From: Bradyrhizobium sp. 139
GTDB lineage: Bacteria; Pseudomonadota; Alphaproteobacteria; Rhizobiales; Xanthobacteraceae
Direction: 5' to 3'
Length of the DNA stretch: 64,000 nt
Assembly (NCBI RefSeq): GCF_023074175.1
Contig: NZ_JADPKS010000046.1
Location: forward strand, 1 to 64,000
Under the pieces are notes generated by a model that was given only the letters and a program-made list of their open reading frames with translations, had not been told where the DNA came from and made no database searches. Of the stretch, positions 26,560 to 36,353 are shown piece after piece; position 1 is the first letter of the stretch; every line of letters begins with the position of its first letter. The translations under genes were made by a program, and so were the position numbers.

Positions 26560-27117
26560 CTATTCAAAAACGCAAGCAAGCTGGCTGAGCGCAGGAAGGG
26601 TCTGGTCCTTTGGCGATATCTGAGCCTCCGACGGTGTGACTGGCCACTTGATCGCTAATGCGGGATCAGCCCAATAGACTCCGCCGTCATGACTTGGGGC
26701 GTAGACCTGGTCGACCTTGTACAAGACGACGGTGTTGGGCTGCAGGGTACAGAACCCATGCGCGAATCCCTTCGGAATGAACAGCTGCTCACCGCTTTCG
26801 CTATCCAACTGGATGGCGATGTGCTTGCCGAAGTTGGGCGACGAACGCCGGAGATCAACGGCAATATCGAGAATGGCCCCGTTCAATACCCGTATGAGCT
26901 TGGCCTGGGCGAAAGGCGGTCGCTGGAAATGCAAGCCGCGCACCGTGCCGATCCGATCCGAGCTGGACTGATTATCCTGAACGAAGTCATGGAGGATTCC
27001 CTTCTCAGCAAAAGCCGATCGCTGAAAGGTCTCACAGAAGTAGCCGCGGGCATCGGAAAACCGATCTGTTCGAATTACTTTGACATCAGGGATCGCCAAG
27101 GATCGCAGTTCCAGCAT
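26560..27117 (-). CDS. rfbC: dTDP-4-dehydrorhamnose 3,5-epimerase
   Basis: Cupin-fold epimerase of 185 residues. It carries the catalytic histidine region [19 protein letters not shown] and the second family block [13 protein letters not shown], then [23 protein letters not shown] lies 8 bases before the ATG at 27117. It is the first gene of the rmlCBDA operon, whose promoter must lie in the divergent region shared with the wzc-like gene. Confidence 0.95.
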   Translation of the reverse strand: MLELRSLAIPDVKVIRTDRFSDARGYFCETFQRSAFAEKGILHDFVQDNQSSSDRIGTVRGLHFQRPPFAQAKLIRVLNGAILDIAVDLRRSSPNFGKHIAIQLDSESGEQLFIPKGFAHGFCTLQPNTVVLYKVDQVYAPSHDGGVYWADPALAIKWPVTPSEAQISPKDQTLPALSQLACVFE

Positions 27118-27468
27118 TGGGCACCCTCCTGCCGGCCCTCAATTTCCCCATCGGGGTTCGTTGCGACGGACCGTAAAATATCCGACGGAATTTAATTATC
27201 CACCCGCCGATCCGTCTCGAAACGCTCACATTATTCTCGATGCAAATACCGGCAAGACAGTAACCTCTGGAATGTCCTCCATTTTGCCAACGTCGGACCG
27301 AAAACGGCAGATCGGCCGTCATTTTCAATTTCATTTCAATTAATATATGATTTATTTAATTTGGCAAGCAGATTTTTATATGCATATAATCCCCCGCCGC
27401 CCGCACGCCTTCCCGAAACGTAGTCTGCGGCCGGGCGGCCCCAACGTGACCCACCGTCGGACAGGTAC
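27118..27468. promoter_or_regulatory. Divergent intergenic region between rfbC and the wzc-like gene
   Basis: A 351-base region with no gene, separating rhamnose synthesis (minus) from chain-length control (plus). It contains ATTTAAT at 27190-27196 and 27354-27360 and an AT-rich tract at about 27335-27390. A clear plus-strand promoter is listed separately. I could not choose a convincing rfbC promoter. Confidence 0.6.
27361..27390 (+). promoter_or_regulatory. Predicted promoter of the wzc-like gene
   Basis: TTGGCA (27361-27366), an 18-base spacer and a perfect TATAAT (27385-27390). Transcription would start near 27396, about 75 bases before the coding start. ATTTAAT (27354-27360) abuts the -35 element, a likely regulator contact. 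Confidence 0.55.
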
Positions 27469-29808
27469 GTGATGCTCCAGAACAATCTTCGACACACGGA
27501 TAGATTACGGCTGCCGGTGACCGGGCTAGCTCAACCCGTTCAGGCAGACGGCAGCGGAATCAACGACGTCATCAATTTCGGCATCGGGCTCCTGCGACGC
27601 CAATATCTCGTGATCCTTGTCACTGCTGGACTCGTAACTGCAGCCAGCCTGCTCTATCTCCGGTTGGCGTCTCCGACGTATACCGCGCAGGTTCAGATCC
27701 TGTTGGCCAATCCAAAGCCCCAATTTGTCCAGCAGCAATCACTTCTCGCCGAGCCGGCTTTCGATCTCAGTCAAATCGAGACCCAGCTTCAGCTCCTGAG
27801 ATCAAAGGCCACTGCGGTTGCGGTCATCGACCAGTTGAAACTGGCGGACGATCCGGACTTCAATGGGTCAGGGCTGTCTCTACAGTCGCTCTGGGAGCGA
27901 ATTCGGTCGTGGGCCTCGCCTGGGCCGAAGAAGGATAGCCCGCCCTATACGCAGACCGGACCGTCGGACGCACTCGTAGACGCATTTCTGAATCGGCTTT
28001 CGGCAGGGCGTGTCGGGTTCAGCAACGTCATTGAGATCAGCTTTAGTTCGAGCACCGCAACCCGAGCCGCGGAGATCGTCAACGCGGTAGCCAATACTTA
28101 TGTTGCGGACCAGCTCAATGCAAAATTCGATGCCAATCGCAGGGGAACAAGCTGGCTGCAGGAGAGGCTGCGCGATCTTGGTGACCAAGCCCTCGCGGCA
28201 CAACGTGCCGTCGACGTCTACAAGGCCCAGAACAATATCGTGTCCTCGGACGGAAAGCCCATCGACGAGCAGCAGATCACGGAACTCAACAGTCGATTGG
28301 GTGCCGCACGCGCCCAGATCTCCGAGGCCACGGCCAAGTTGGCTCGCTACGAAACTCTCCTTGCCTCCGATCCGACAAAGCCGTCCTCGATGGCCACTCT
28401 GGACGCTGTCGGGGCCGATGCGATGAACAGTCAAATCATTACGGGGCTGCGTCAGCAGTATCTAGAACTCACGAGGCGCGAGGCCGAGTTGTCGGCCAGG
28501 GTGGGGCGCGACCACCTGGCAGTCGTCAATATCCGGAACCGCGCGCGGGAATTTCGCGTCTCCATTTTCGACGAAGTCAAAAGACTTGCCGAAGTCAGCC
28601 GAAGCGAGTTTGAACTCGCCAAGCAGCGGCAGCAAGAAATTGAAAAGCAGCTGTCTGCGGCCGTTTCGCGGTCCCGTTCAGTCAATTCTGCTGAGCTGAC
28701 TATCAGGGATTTGGAAAGCCGGGCAAAAGGCTTGCGTAGTCTGTATGAGACCTTCCTGCAGCGTTACATGGGCTCGGCCCAGCAGGAGACATTTTCCATC
28801 TCAGAAACGCGGGTACTTTTTCCCGCTTCGCCGCCACCGAGTAAGAGCAAGCCAAAGACAAGGCTGGTGCTGGCGCTCGGCATCCTCGGCGGTTTCGCGC
28901 TGGGCATCGGCTTGGCGCTCCTCAGAGACCTCATGGACCGCGTCTTTCGTACCTCTTCACAAGTGGAAACTGTGTTGGAATTGCCTTGCTTATCCTTGGT
29001 CCCATTGTTGCCGGCCCGCAAATCTCCGAAACCACCGGTTGGACTCCAGCAAACCCAGGATGATGTTCAGCAACGGATAGCTTCGTCTCCGACCGCAATT
29101 CATCGGACCGTGATCGGGATGCCGCTATCTCGATATACCGAGGCAATCCGTTCCATCAAGCTAGCCATCGACCACAATCCAGCGAAACTCTCCTCCCAGG
29201 TCATCGGCATTACCTCGGCCCTGCCGAATGAGGGGAAGACCACGATTGCAGCCTCGCTCGCGCAATTGATCGGACACACCGGCAAGAAAGCTATCATCGT
29301 CGATTGCGACCTCAGGAATCCCTCACTTTCTGCGATCTTTGCGCCCAAGGCTGTCAACGGAATCATCGAAGTTGCAAACGGCAGCCGATCCCTGGCGGAC
29401 ACAATTTGGCGAGATCCGACTACCAATCTTGCATTTCTACCCGCCGCACGGCGAGGACCTCTGCTTCACACCAGCGAAATTCTTTGCGCCGACGCGATAA
29501 GCAAACTGTTCGACCGCCTGCGAGCTGACTATGACTACGTCATCGTCGACCTTCCCCCACTGACCCCGTTGGTCGATGTCCGAGCCACTTCATCTCTAAT
29601 AGACGGCTATATTCTAGTTGTTGAATGGGGCCGCACCAAAATTGATGTCGTCCAGCACGCACTGCACACCGCACCCAACGTTCACGAATTGCTGATTGGG
29701 ACAGTTCTCAGCAAAACGGATACCAAGGCCATGGCTCGATACGACGGGCACCGGAGCTACTACTATCATGATAGCCACTACATCCGTTATGGTCTTTCCG
29801 GCTCCTGA
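27469..29808 (+). CDS. Polysaccharide co-polymerase with tyrosine autokinase domain (Wzc/ExoP-like)
   Basis: A 779-residue inner-membrane protein that sets chain length and couples polymerisation to export. The N-terminal Wzz domain with the first membrane helix (about 45-65) is followed by a long periplasmic coiled coil (about 220-430), a proline-rich stretch (FPASPPPSKSKPK), and a second membrane helix near 465-485. The BY-kinase domain has Walker A LPNEGKTTIA near 585-594, Walker A' IIVDCDLRNPS, and Walker B YVIVDLPPL. The C-terminus is a tyrosine cluster (YDGHRSYYYHDSHYIRYG), the usual autophosphorylation tail. GTG 27469 is directly followed by ATG 27472; either may start. Confidence 0.93.
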   Translation: MMLQNNLRHTDRLRLPVTGLAQPVQADGSGINDVINFGIGLLRRQYLVILVTAGLVTAASLLYLRLASPTYTAQVQILLANPKPQFVQQQSLLAEPAFDLSQIETQLQLLRSKATAVAVIDQLKLADDPDFNGSGLSLQSLWERIRSWASPGPKKDSPPYTQTGPSDALVDAFLNRLSAGRVGFSNVIEISFSSSTATRAAEIVNAVANTYVADQLNAKFDANRRGTSWLQERLRDLGDQALAAQRAVDVYKAQNNIVSSDGKPIDEQQITELNSRLGAARAQISEATAKLARYETLLASDPTKPSSMATLDAVGADAMNSQIITGLRQQYLELTRREAELSARVGRDHLAVVNIRNRAREFRVSIFDEVKRLAEVSRSEFELAKQRQQEIEKQLSAAVSRSRSVNSAELTIRDLESRAKGLRSLYETFLQRYMGSAQQETFSISETRVLFPASPPPSKSKPKTRLVLALGILGGFALGIGLALLRDLMDRVFRTSSQVETVLELPCLSLVPLLPARKSPKPPVGLQQTQDDVQQRIASSPTAIHRTVIGMPLSRYTEAIRSIKLAIDHNPAKLSSQVIGITSALPNEGKTTIAASLAQLIGHTGKKAIIVDCDLRNPSLSAIFAPKAVNGIIEVANGSRSLADTIWRDPTTNLAFLPAARRGPLLHTSEILCADAISKLFDRLRADYDYVIVDLPPLTPLVDVRATSSLIDGYILVVEWGRTKIDVVQHALHTAPNVHELLIGTVLSKTDTKAMARYDGHRSYYYHDSHYIRYGLSGS

Positions 29809-29856
29809 GGCTGTCTCGTAGCGGTCTCCCCGTTCTCCGGCTGGCGGATCAGCGGA

Positions 29857-31881
29857 GTGGCCGCACCACAAGATGGTGTTTACATGATAATCCGGCTTGT
29901 CATGCTAGCCGAGCTAGTGGCGATTACCGCGGCGCTCGCAATACCGGAAAGCCTGCAAAGCTGGGTGTTGGCGTCGTCCATACTTGCAACAGCGGCACTC
30001 GTTGTAGCGATCTTTCCATCATCCAGCTCCCTCGGGCTCGCCAGGCTGCTCCGGCCTGGTCTGGTCGTTGTACTCGCGGCTCCCGCGCTCTGGATGGCGC
30101 TACAGGCAGTGCCGATGCCCGTGGACACACTCGGCAATCCGATCTGGGCGACTGCTTCGGCGGCCTTGAACGAGCCTCTCGCCGAAAAAATCACGGTCGA
30201 TACTGGGGCAACTGTGTTCTCGCTCGCGCAGTATTGCGCTGTGCTCGCCGCCGCCCTCATCACTGCAGTCATCACGCTTGACCGATATCGCGCGGCGCAA
30301 GTCCTGCACATTCTACTGTCGATAACCACTATTGCGACAGCCATGTGGTTCGGCAAGGAAGCAACCGTTATCGCCGGACCCGATGGCTCAACCGTCGCAG
30401 TGCTCGGCGTCTTGCTGTCCTGCGCGACGGCAATACGCGCAGTCGATCAATTACGGCGGCACAGTCGGCCAGGAAAAATTGCGCCAGCCCCGCTCCCTGC
30501 TCTGTCCGCCGCGATCATCGCAATGATTGTCTGTTTGGGCGCGCTGCTCATTCGGACCAACTCCACCGCCGTTGTTGCCGCCCTCCTTGGATCAGGAATC
30601 TTGCTCTCGGTGTTCGCTATTCGCAGGTGGTTCTTGGGCGTGTGGGGTACCGCTGGCGTTTTCGCAACCGCCGCAGTATTTTTTATTGCCAGCGTAACGG
30701 TCATTCCGTTCAGGACGAACACCGATCTGACGATCGCCTTGTCAACGAGCAGCCAGATCGCGACAGAACGGATGCTACAGGACGTCAGGCCGGCGGGATC
30801 CGGTGCCGGCGCTTCGACGGTGCTTTTGCCTCTCTATCGGGACATTGGAATTGGCGCCCCGCGAGAAAGGCCAACGGCTGCCGCCACAATTGTTATAGAC
30901 ATGGGGTGGGCCTTCCTTTGCGGCCTCGTAGTGATAGCAATGCTCGGCGCTTGTATTCTGATCAGGCGCTCTCTGTCACGAGCTTACGATTATGTGTACC
31001 CAGCCTTGGGCGCCGGCGCTGCGATTGCACTACCGATACTAGCCTTCGCCGATCATGGAATTCTGGGTTTGGGCGCATCGCTTTTGGTCGCTGCGCTTTT
31101 TGGGCTAGCGTTCGGTCAAAGCGTCTCCGGCGCGAGCCGGGAGATCGTATCCTTGGAATCGACAGAGGCTTCGGACTGGATGGCCGGTCCAGTTCCGGCG
31201 TCTCGTCCAAGGCTCGCGTCAGCCTTTGTCGCCGTTTGGCCACGCGTTGCCATGATGGTGCTTGGAATAGCGCTGATCATACAAACGATATGGATGGTCC
31301 TCCCCGGGTGGTATCTCGGAGGTAAGTCTTCTCTGTCGGCAGTTGTTTCGGCAGCAGCAGTATGGCCGAACGATATCTCGAAACCAGTTTCAGTTGCGGC
31401 ATGGCGTGAAGACTTTTGGATCCGAGGGGGATCACCATCTCGCGGCGATCCGGCTCTCGCCGCGGACGAGCAAAAGACGGCACTTCCAGCAGCGTTTACC
31501 CGGTCATTGCGCTCATCGCCGCTTCGCGGCGACATTTGGCTCATGCTCGCGGCGGCGTCGAAGCAGAATTCGACCCAGACGGCAGCCATGCTCAAGATGT
31601 CGTACTATACTGCGCCGAACGACTTGGATCTGCTTCCGTTAAGGCTATCCGTCGCGCTCGCTACAGATGCTGTGGTACGGGAGCTTGAATTTCGCGACTT
31701 GATCAAGCGGGACGTCAGCCTCGTCGCTACGCGTCGACCTGCTATCAGACCAGCGCTTGTGGCCGCGTACCGGTCAGCCTCAGCCGAGGGGAAGATCTAT
31801 CTCGAGGGCCTAATTTCGGAGTTGGATCCGAACTATCTCGACGATATGCGCGCGCGGCATCCTCGACAGGGTTCTCGATAA
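29857..31881 (+). CDS. Multi-pass membrane protein, probable O-antigen/EPS polymerase-like
   Basis: A 674-residue protein with about ten hydrophobic segments in the first 470 residues (e.g. IRLVMLAELVAITAALAI, AVLAAALITAVITL), then a soluble C-terminal part of about 200 residues. The early segment pattern and the periplasmic-loop-like stretch between helices resemble Wzy/WaaL O-antigen polymerases and ligases. Its place between the co-polymerase and the initiating transferase fits a Wzy role. No signature residue proves this. The start is either GTG 29857 or the ATG at 29884; neither has a strong ribosome site. The gene is 48 bases after the wzc-like gene. Confidence 0.75.
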   Translation: MAAPQDGVYMIIRLVMLAELVAITAALAIPESLQSWVLASSILATAALVVAIFPSSSSLGLARLLRPGLVVVLAAPALWMALQAVPMPVDTLGNPIWATASAALNEPLAEKITVDTGATVFSLAQYCAVLAAALITAVITLDRYRAAQVLHILLSITTIATAMWFGKEATVIAGPDGSTVAVLGVLLSCATAIRAVDQLRRHSRPGKIAPAPLPALSAAIIAMIVCLGALLIRTNSTAVVAALLGSGILLSVFAIRRWFLGVWGTAGVFATAAVFFIASVTVIPFRTNTDLTIALSTSSQIATERMLQDVRPAGSGAGASTVLLPLYRDIGIGAPRERPTAAATIVIDMGWAFLCGLVVIAMLGACILIRRSLSRAYDYVYPALGAGAAIALPILAFADHGILGLGASLLVAALFGLAFGQSVSGASREIVSLESTEASDWMAGPVPASRPRLASAFVAVWPRVAMMVLGIALIIQTIWMVLPGWYLGGKSSLSAVVSAAAVWPNDISKPVSVAAWREDFWIRGGSPSRGDPALAADEQKTALPAAFTRSLRSSPLRGDIWLMLAAASKQNSTQTAAMLKMSYYTAPNDLDLLPLRLSVALATDAVVRELEFRDLIKRDVSLVATRRPAIRPALVAAYRSASAEGKIYLEGLISELDPNYLDDMRARHPRQGSR

Positions 31882-32231
31882 AGTCCTTTGGCCCCGTGAC
31901 GGCGAATTGCGTACAATCTCACTTCCGCGGCACAGCCCTCAGTGAATGGAACCACGGCCTCCAGACCTGATAGTGGAACCCATCCGACTGCGTTGCGAGT
32001 TCCAGCGCCCGGAACGGAATTTGGGTCGCCGACCAAGGACTCCGGGACAAGGAATGGCGCGCGTAGTCCCCAAGCGATTTCATTTAATGAACAGGCGATC
32101 GAGGATCCGCCGAATCCGGAGGTAACGGGTAGCGCACGGCGCATTTAAATGGCACGAACCGCGATTTTCCACTTGATAGATTCAATCTGTTAATAATAAA
32201 TTAAATAGTAAATCTCGGGGGTATCCCGACA
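31882..32231. other. Intergenic region before the initiating sugar transferase
   Basis: A 350-base stretch without a supportable gene. It contains ATTTAAT at 32082-32088, ATTAAAT at 32200-32206 and a predicted promoter near its end. The remainder shows nothing recognisable. Confidence 0.6.
32173..32202 (+). promoter_or_regulatory. Predicted promoter of the sugar transferase gene
   Basis: TTGATA (32173-32178), an 18-base spacer and TAAATT (32197-32202). It gives a leader of about 23 bases before the ATG at 32232. The -10 overlaps ATTAAAT (32200-32206). Moderate match only. Confidence 0.35.
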
Positions 32232-33701
32232 ATGAATTTCGTGAACCGACATTTCCCAGATCGGGATGAGACGGATCGTGTCAGTCCCGCGCCGGCAGTA
32301 TCGCGCCAGCACAAATGGCCCATCCGCTATGACTCGATCGAATACGTGGCGCTGTGTGCGGATATCGCGACCATTCTGTTTGCGAGCCTCGTTTCTACGT
32401 TGCTGTACCAAGCTCAAAACGGGCACGCCGCAGGCGACTTGAGTAACGCACTTGGCTTGGCGCTCGTCAGCGCAGCCTGTCTCGTTTGCCTGTTGAAGAC
32501 CCGCGGCCTGTATCGGCCAATTGAGCTCCTCGTCTTCCGAAATCAGATTCGGGCGGTCTGTTTGGCGTGGACATCATTGTTCCTCCTGATTTGGGCCGTG
32601 TCCGGCTTTGCAATTCGTCCGGGCTCTTTTCAAGAAGCAGGCCCACTCTTCGCCGTCTTCGGCCTAGGCCTGCTAATGGCCGAGCGGTGGGGAGTCAGGG
32701 CGCTTCTCGGAAGGGGCCTGAGCGGCAGAAAATTCGCCAGCACAAATATTGTTCTGATCAGCGATCAACCGCTATCGAGAGACGCCGGGCTATCTGAAAC
32801 GTTGGCAATGCACGGCTATTGCGTCAAGGGACGGTTCAGCCTGCCTCCGGTTGGATTCGGTCCGGCCTGTCGAAGGCGGCTCACCGCCCGCGTGATAGAC
32901 TGCATTCGCAGTTCCCAGTTCGACCAAGTGGTGGTGGAAACGAACCCGGAACGATGGCACGAACTTCGGGCCTTCGTTGCAGATTTACGGGTATTGCCGC
33001 TCCCGATCATGTTCGTGCCGGTCGGCACAACATCCGAATTACTTCGATATCCGACGCGGAGTCTTGGAAGTGCCGTTTGCGTAGAACTCCAGCGCGGTCC
33101 CCTTAAGCCGCTCGAATGCGCGACCAAGCGAATGATTGATCTTGTCGGCGCGGGACTCGCCTTGACGATATTGGCACCGCTGCTTGCGCTGGCCGCAGTC
33201 GCGATCAAGCTGGATTCTGCCGGCCCTATATTCTTTCGCCAGCAACGTTGCGGATTTAACGGCCGAATCTTCTTGATCCGCAAATTCCGGACGATGCATG
33301 TGCTCGAGGATGGTCCCGTGATCCTTCAGGCCAACCCCGTCGACCGACGCGTCACCCGCGTCGGCAAATGGCTGCGTCGGACCAGTTTCGATGAACTGCC
33401 ACAGCTGCTAAATATTCTCGATGGCAGCATGTCACTGGTGGGTCCGCGTCCTCATGCCCTGGCTCACGACGGAGAGTTTGACAAGCTCGTGCGGAACTAC
33501 GCCCTCCGCCGCAGGGTCAGGCCAGGATTGACCGGATGGGCTCAAGTCCACGGCTGCCGCGGCCCAACCCCCACAGCCGTCACGATCGAAACACGTGTGC
33601 AATATGATCTCTGGTACATCGACAATTGGAGCCTTCGGCTGGATCTCGCAATCCTGCTGCGAACTCCCATCGAAGTGCTGCGGGGGCGCAACGCCTATTA
33701 G
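32232..33701 (+). CDS. Polyprenyl-phosphate sugar-1-phosphate transferase (WbaP/ExoY-like)
   Basis: Starts repeat-unit synthesis by moving a hexose 1-phosphate onto undecaprenyl phosphate. The 489-residue protein has several N-terminal membrane helices (about 35-145), a central Rossmann-like domain (about 150-290) and the C-terminal bacterial sugar-transferase domain. The latter shows [49 protein letters not shown] and [10 protein letters not shown]. The domain order is that of the EPS polyprenyl glycosylphosphotransferase group. The sugar cannot be told. A GGGGG run lies upstream of the ATG. Confidence 0.92.
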   Translation: MNFVNRHFPDRDETDRVSPAPAVSRQHKWPIRYDSIEYVALCADIATILFASLVSTLLYQAQNGHAAGDLSNALGLALVSAACLVCLLKTRGLYRPIELLVFRNQIRAVCLAWTSLFLLIWAVSGFAIRPGSFQEAGPLFAVFGLGLLMAERWGVRALLGRGLSGRKFASTNIVLISDQPLSRDAGLSETLAMHGYCVKGRFSLPPVGFGPACRRRLTARVIDCIRSSQFDQVVVETNPERWHELRAFVADLRVLPLPIMFVPVGTTSELLRYPTRSLGSAVCVELQRGPLKPLECATKRMIDLVGAGLALTILAPLLALAAVAIKLDSAGPIFFRQQRCGFNGRIFLIRKFRTMHVLEDGPVILQANPVDRRVTRVGKWLRRTSFDELPQLLNILDGSMSLVGPRPHALAHDGEFDKLVRNYALRRRVRPGLTGWAQVHGCRGPTPTAVTIETRVQYDLWYIDNWSLRLDLAILLRTPIEVLRGRNAY

Positions 33702-33726
33702 GCGGACAACCATCCCGCCGATCAGG

Positions 33727-34095
33727 TCACGCCCGCCGGCGAAGCTTCGGACTTGCATCCCCTATGCGAAACTCCTCAATCCTCCGGCCAGACTTCATGG
33801 CAGCAACCAGCCACCGCGGCCGCTTGCCACGCCCCGACCAGGTCTCGGACGTCTGAGGGTTCCGGTATTTCGGCAGCACCCGCGGATATTTGCGTCTGGC
33901 TTTGGCAGCCGGAGACGCACCCGACCCGCTCGAGTCCGCCAAAACAGCCATCCCGCCCCCGAGAACCGCCAGGCGCTTCTCCAATTCGCGCTTTTCCGCC
34001 TTGATTCGATCCGATAAAATCCCGCTGATCTCCTCATGAAGCGACCAGAGATCATCAAGGGACATTGATTCTAATTCGAGTTTCTTAGTTGACAT
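33727..34095 (-). CDS. H-NS family nucleoid protein
   Basis: A small DNA-binding silencer of the rhizobial H-NS group, 122 residues. The N-terminal helix (LESMSLDDLWSLHEEI, then KAEKRELEKRL) is the dimerisation coiled coil. The C-terminal domain has RKYPRVLPKYRNP and the DNA-contacting loop TWSGRGKRPRWL. I start at ATG 34095 (MSTKKLELES); the longer frame to 34149 adds a stretch not seen in the family. It faces the sugar-transferase gene tail to tail, 25 bases away. It is paralogous to the gene at 34829-35212. Confidence 0.9.
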   Translation of the reverse strand: MSTKKLELESMSLDDLWSLHEEISGILSDRIKAEKRELEKRLAVLGGGMAVLADSSGSGASPAAKARRKYPRVLPKYRNPQTSETWSGRGKRPRWLVAAMKSGRRIEEFRIGDASPKLRRRA

Positions 34096-34337
34096 GCTCG
34101 CACCGTGTGGTTGTGCCCATCTAATATTGCCCCAATTGACATTAATCAAGACGGTGAATTCGATTTACCCAAGAAAATGTATGGAACCGAACCAAAGTTC
34201 GCGTTTCAGATAACTGCGTCGCAGCCGCTAATCAAGCCGGAAAACCAAGCTATCCGCATAATTTAATGGTGGGAGGGGATAATACGCTCCAGGCGCAGCC
34301 GCGGAACCGTTCAAGCGCCCCGGCGCGAAGGGATGCA

Positions 34338-34604
34338 TCAAACGGGCCGCAAGAGCAATCTGCAACGCCGCAGTCTCAACGAATACCGTTGGCGCGTGGG
34401 GTTGCTATTCCTTGTTCTGGGCAGCCCTATTACTGCGCGGCCTTCGGATTGCCGTAAACGGGAGCGAATAACCTCGATATCCCTCAGCGCACGTCGTCTG
34501 AGCTCGATTTGGGCCGTCAGAGCCTGAATGTCCGACAATGCAGCCGAGGGAACGATAAACCGGCTGATCGAATCTTGAAGACGCCCGAGAGGATACTCGA
34601 TCAA
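34338..34604 (-). CDS. Small hypothetical protein with TTG start
   Basis: An 88-residue frame starting at TTG 34604 behind AGAGGAGAG, a strong ribosome site 8 bases upstream. The first 55 residues are helical in character (SDIQALTAQIELRRRALRDIE); the last 30 are arginine-rich and less protein-like, so the reading frame may have lost its original stop. It lies between two H-NS genes and starts divergently from the second. No family recognised. The strong ribosome site is the main support. Confidence 0.45.
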   Translation of the reverse strand: MIEYPLGRLQDSISRFIVPSAALSDIQALTAQIELRRRALRDIEVIRSRLRQSEGRAVIGLPRTRNSNPTRQRYSLRLRRCRLLLRPV

Positions 34605-34649
34605 GATTATCTCTCCTCTTTCGCACCTGCAGCAAATTCTGATCTGCCC

Positions 34650-34715
34650 GGGCCAATTTAATAAAATAATTCTCGCAATAATAATTAAATTATATATTAT
34701 ATATTTATTGTCGCG
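34650..34715. promoter_or_regulatory. AT-rich divergent island between the small ORF and the second H-NS gene
   Basis: A very AT-rich block containing ATTTAAT (34656-34662), ATTAAAT (34684-34690) and an alternating TATATATTATATAT-like tract near 34690-34708. It would serve both the minus-strand small ORF and the plus-strand H-NS gene. Such tracts are preferred H-NS nucleation sites, so autoregulation is plausible. Confidence 0.4.
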
Positions 34716-34828
34716 TCAATTTGAAGTACTGGCTTTGGTCCATCGTTCATTCGCCGCTCGGGCAACGATACTCGAAATGTGAGGATGACAGATGGATCAC
34801 GCGTCAGTCGAACGGTGGCGAGAATGCT

Positions 34829-35212
34829 ATGCGTCGGCAAGATCTCGAAGCCATGGACTTTGAGGAACTTTGGCTCCTCCACGAGGAGCTGACAAAGATA
34901 CTTGCCGAAAAAATCACAGCCGAGAAGCGGGAACTCGAAAAACGTCTCGCGCAACTCAACCAGCCGGATCAATTCGGTGGCGCTGAAAGCGGGGCCGAGA
35001 CAGGAACAGGCCAGCCGCCGCGCCGCAAATACCCGAAGGTCGTGCCGAAATACTCCAATCCACTCCAGCCGACAGAGACTTGGTCGGGACGTGGGAAGCA
35101 GCCTCGCTGGCTGGTTGCCGCGCTCCAGTCAGGGCACACGCTGGAAGAGTTCAGGATTCGCGAGAACGGTGAAACCTCCGATCGAAATGCTGGTGGTCAG
35201 GGGCATTCCTAG
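34829..35212 (+). CDS. H-NS family nucleoid protein
   Basis: A second H-NS-type protein, 127 residues from the ATG at 34829. It has the same order as its neighbour: an N-terminal coiled coil (MDFEELWLLHEEL, TAEKRELEKRLAQL), a flexible linker (about 52-70), then RKYPKVVPKYSNP and TWSGRGKQPRWLVAALQSG. The longer frame from 34721 starts in the AT-rich island and has no family support. The two H-NS proteins are clearly homologous but divergent, so they could form heterodimers. It is the likely local silencer of AT-rich promoters in this locus (inference). Confidence 0.9.
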   Translation: MRRQDLEAMDFEELWLLHEELTKILAEKITAEKRELEKRLAQLNQPDQFGGAESGAETGTGQPPRRKYPKVVPKYSNPLQPTETWSGRGKQPRWLVAALQSGHTLEEFRIRENGETSDRNAGGQGHS

Positions 35213-35273
35213 CCCTGCGGAACTGCACAAGTTCTACCATCTCTTGGAAGGATCGATGTGGCCGTTGCCGCCG

Positions 35274-36353
35274 CTAAACCTTTCCCGCACGAACGGCAGT
35301 CGTCGCCCTCAGCAGAAACTCTAAGGTGCTCGCTTTCGGCACAGACCACAATCCACGTCGGTGCGCGCTGGTTTTCGTCAAGACAATGGTCTCCTCCCTG
35401 CGGTAGTTTCTGAGGTCCAGAACCGTCAGCGCGAGGAGAGGCACCCGTGTGACGGGAAAGCGCGCTTGCATCAATTGACGAATGAACTGCAGACGCGGAA
35501 TCAGTCGGGAGCGCAGCTGGTGCGGGATCTCGACTCTAAGCAGCTCAGCGAGAGCGAACAGTTGACTTTCGACTGCGTTCTTCATCAATCCGCCCGAGAC
35601 ACAAGAGGTAAGCTCATTCCAATCGATGCCCCCGCCGGAATCGTTCAGATCTCGCAATTCAAGAAGATGTCGCAGATCGAGGTCGCCGAGCCAATAACCA
35701 AAGTCTTGAAACTGATCGTGGATGATCAACATAAGCGCTCGGTAGGTAGGCGTGGGTATATAAGCCTTCCCCCGCCCCAACTGTATGGGAAGGCAATTGT
35801 TCAGGGCATATCCAGGACCACGGCAGAGGTGCGTCGGGCCTAAAGCGGCGCGCTGCAGATCGATCATTCCCACATCCTGCGACCGCATCAGCTCGACGTA
35901 CCATCTCTGGCTTTCGGGAGGCGTCCGCTCATGAATTTGATAGCCAATTGCGCGAAGAGCAGCGACTGCTCGCTCAGCTTCGTCGGGCATAACCATAATA
36001 TCGAGATCAGACATCAGCCGAATTCCTCGCCGCTCATCAGGCGCGGTCACCAGCGTTGCTGCCCCCTTGAGCAACACCGGCGTAATTCCCTGGCCGTTCA
36101 TCGCAACGACAGCCTCTTCCAATTGACCGGCCAACCGATCGTTGCGCAGCACGTTTCGGCGATAGATCTGGCGGATATACGCGCAGACGTCCTCCGGCAA
36201 CACCGATGCAAATTGCTCGACGAAGTCAATAAGCGCCGGCGTCGTCAACGTCTGGTTTGCAAGCCCGATTACGGAGGTCCACTCCACATCGACAGGCGGC
36301 AAGCCTCGCAAGCATTTGCAGAGGCTCGTCAGTGCCGCACTATGCCTTGCCAT
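35274..36353 (-). CDS. Nucleotidyltransferase-family protein (NTP_transf_5-like)
   Basis: A 359-residue protein of the uncharacterised nucleotidyltransferase group often found beside HPr-kinase-like and PqqD-like genes. The active-site motif is RLMSDLDIMVMP, with two aspartates spaced DxD around residue 137; VLLKGAATL just before it matches the family. The C-terminal half is helical (NNCLPIQLGRGK, RALMLIIHDQF). Its ATG lies 14 bases inside the end of the PqqD-HprK gene, so the two are translationally coupled. In paeninodin-type lasso peptide clusters a similar pair modifies the peptide tail; no precursor or cyclase is recognised here. Target unknown. Confidence 0.8.
   Translation of the reverse strand: MARHSAALTSLCKCLRGLPPVDVEWTSVIGLANQTLTTPALIDFVEQFASVLPEDVCAYIRQIYRRNVLRNDRLAGQLEEAVVAMNGQGITPVLLKGAATLVTAPDERRGIRLMSDLDIMVMPDEAERAVAALRAIGYQIHERTPPESQRWYVELMRSQDVGMIDLQRAALGPTHLCRGPGYALNNCLPIQLGRGKAYIPTPTYRALMLIIHDQFQDFGYWLGDLDLRHLLELRDLNDSGGGIDWNELTSCVSGGLMKNAVESQLFALAELLRVEIPHQLRSRLIPRLQFIRQLMQARFPVTRVPLLALTVLDLRNYRREETIVLTKTSAHRRGLWSVPKASTLEFLLRATTAVRAGKV

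Noticed and set aside
33701..33719. Short GGCGG/CCGCC hairpin between convergent genes as a terminator
   Set aside because: Only five base pairs, nine-base loop and no T run on either strand.
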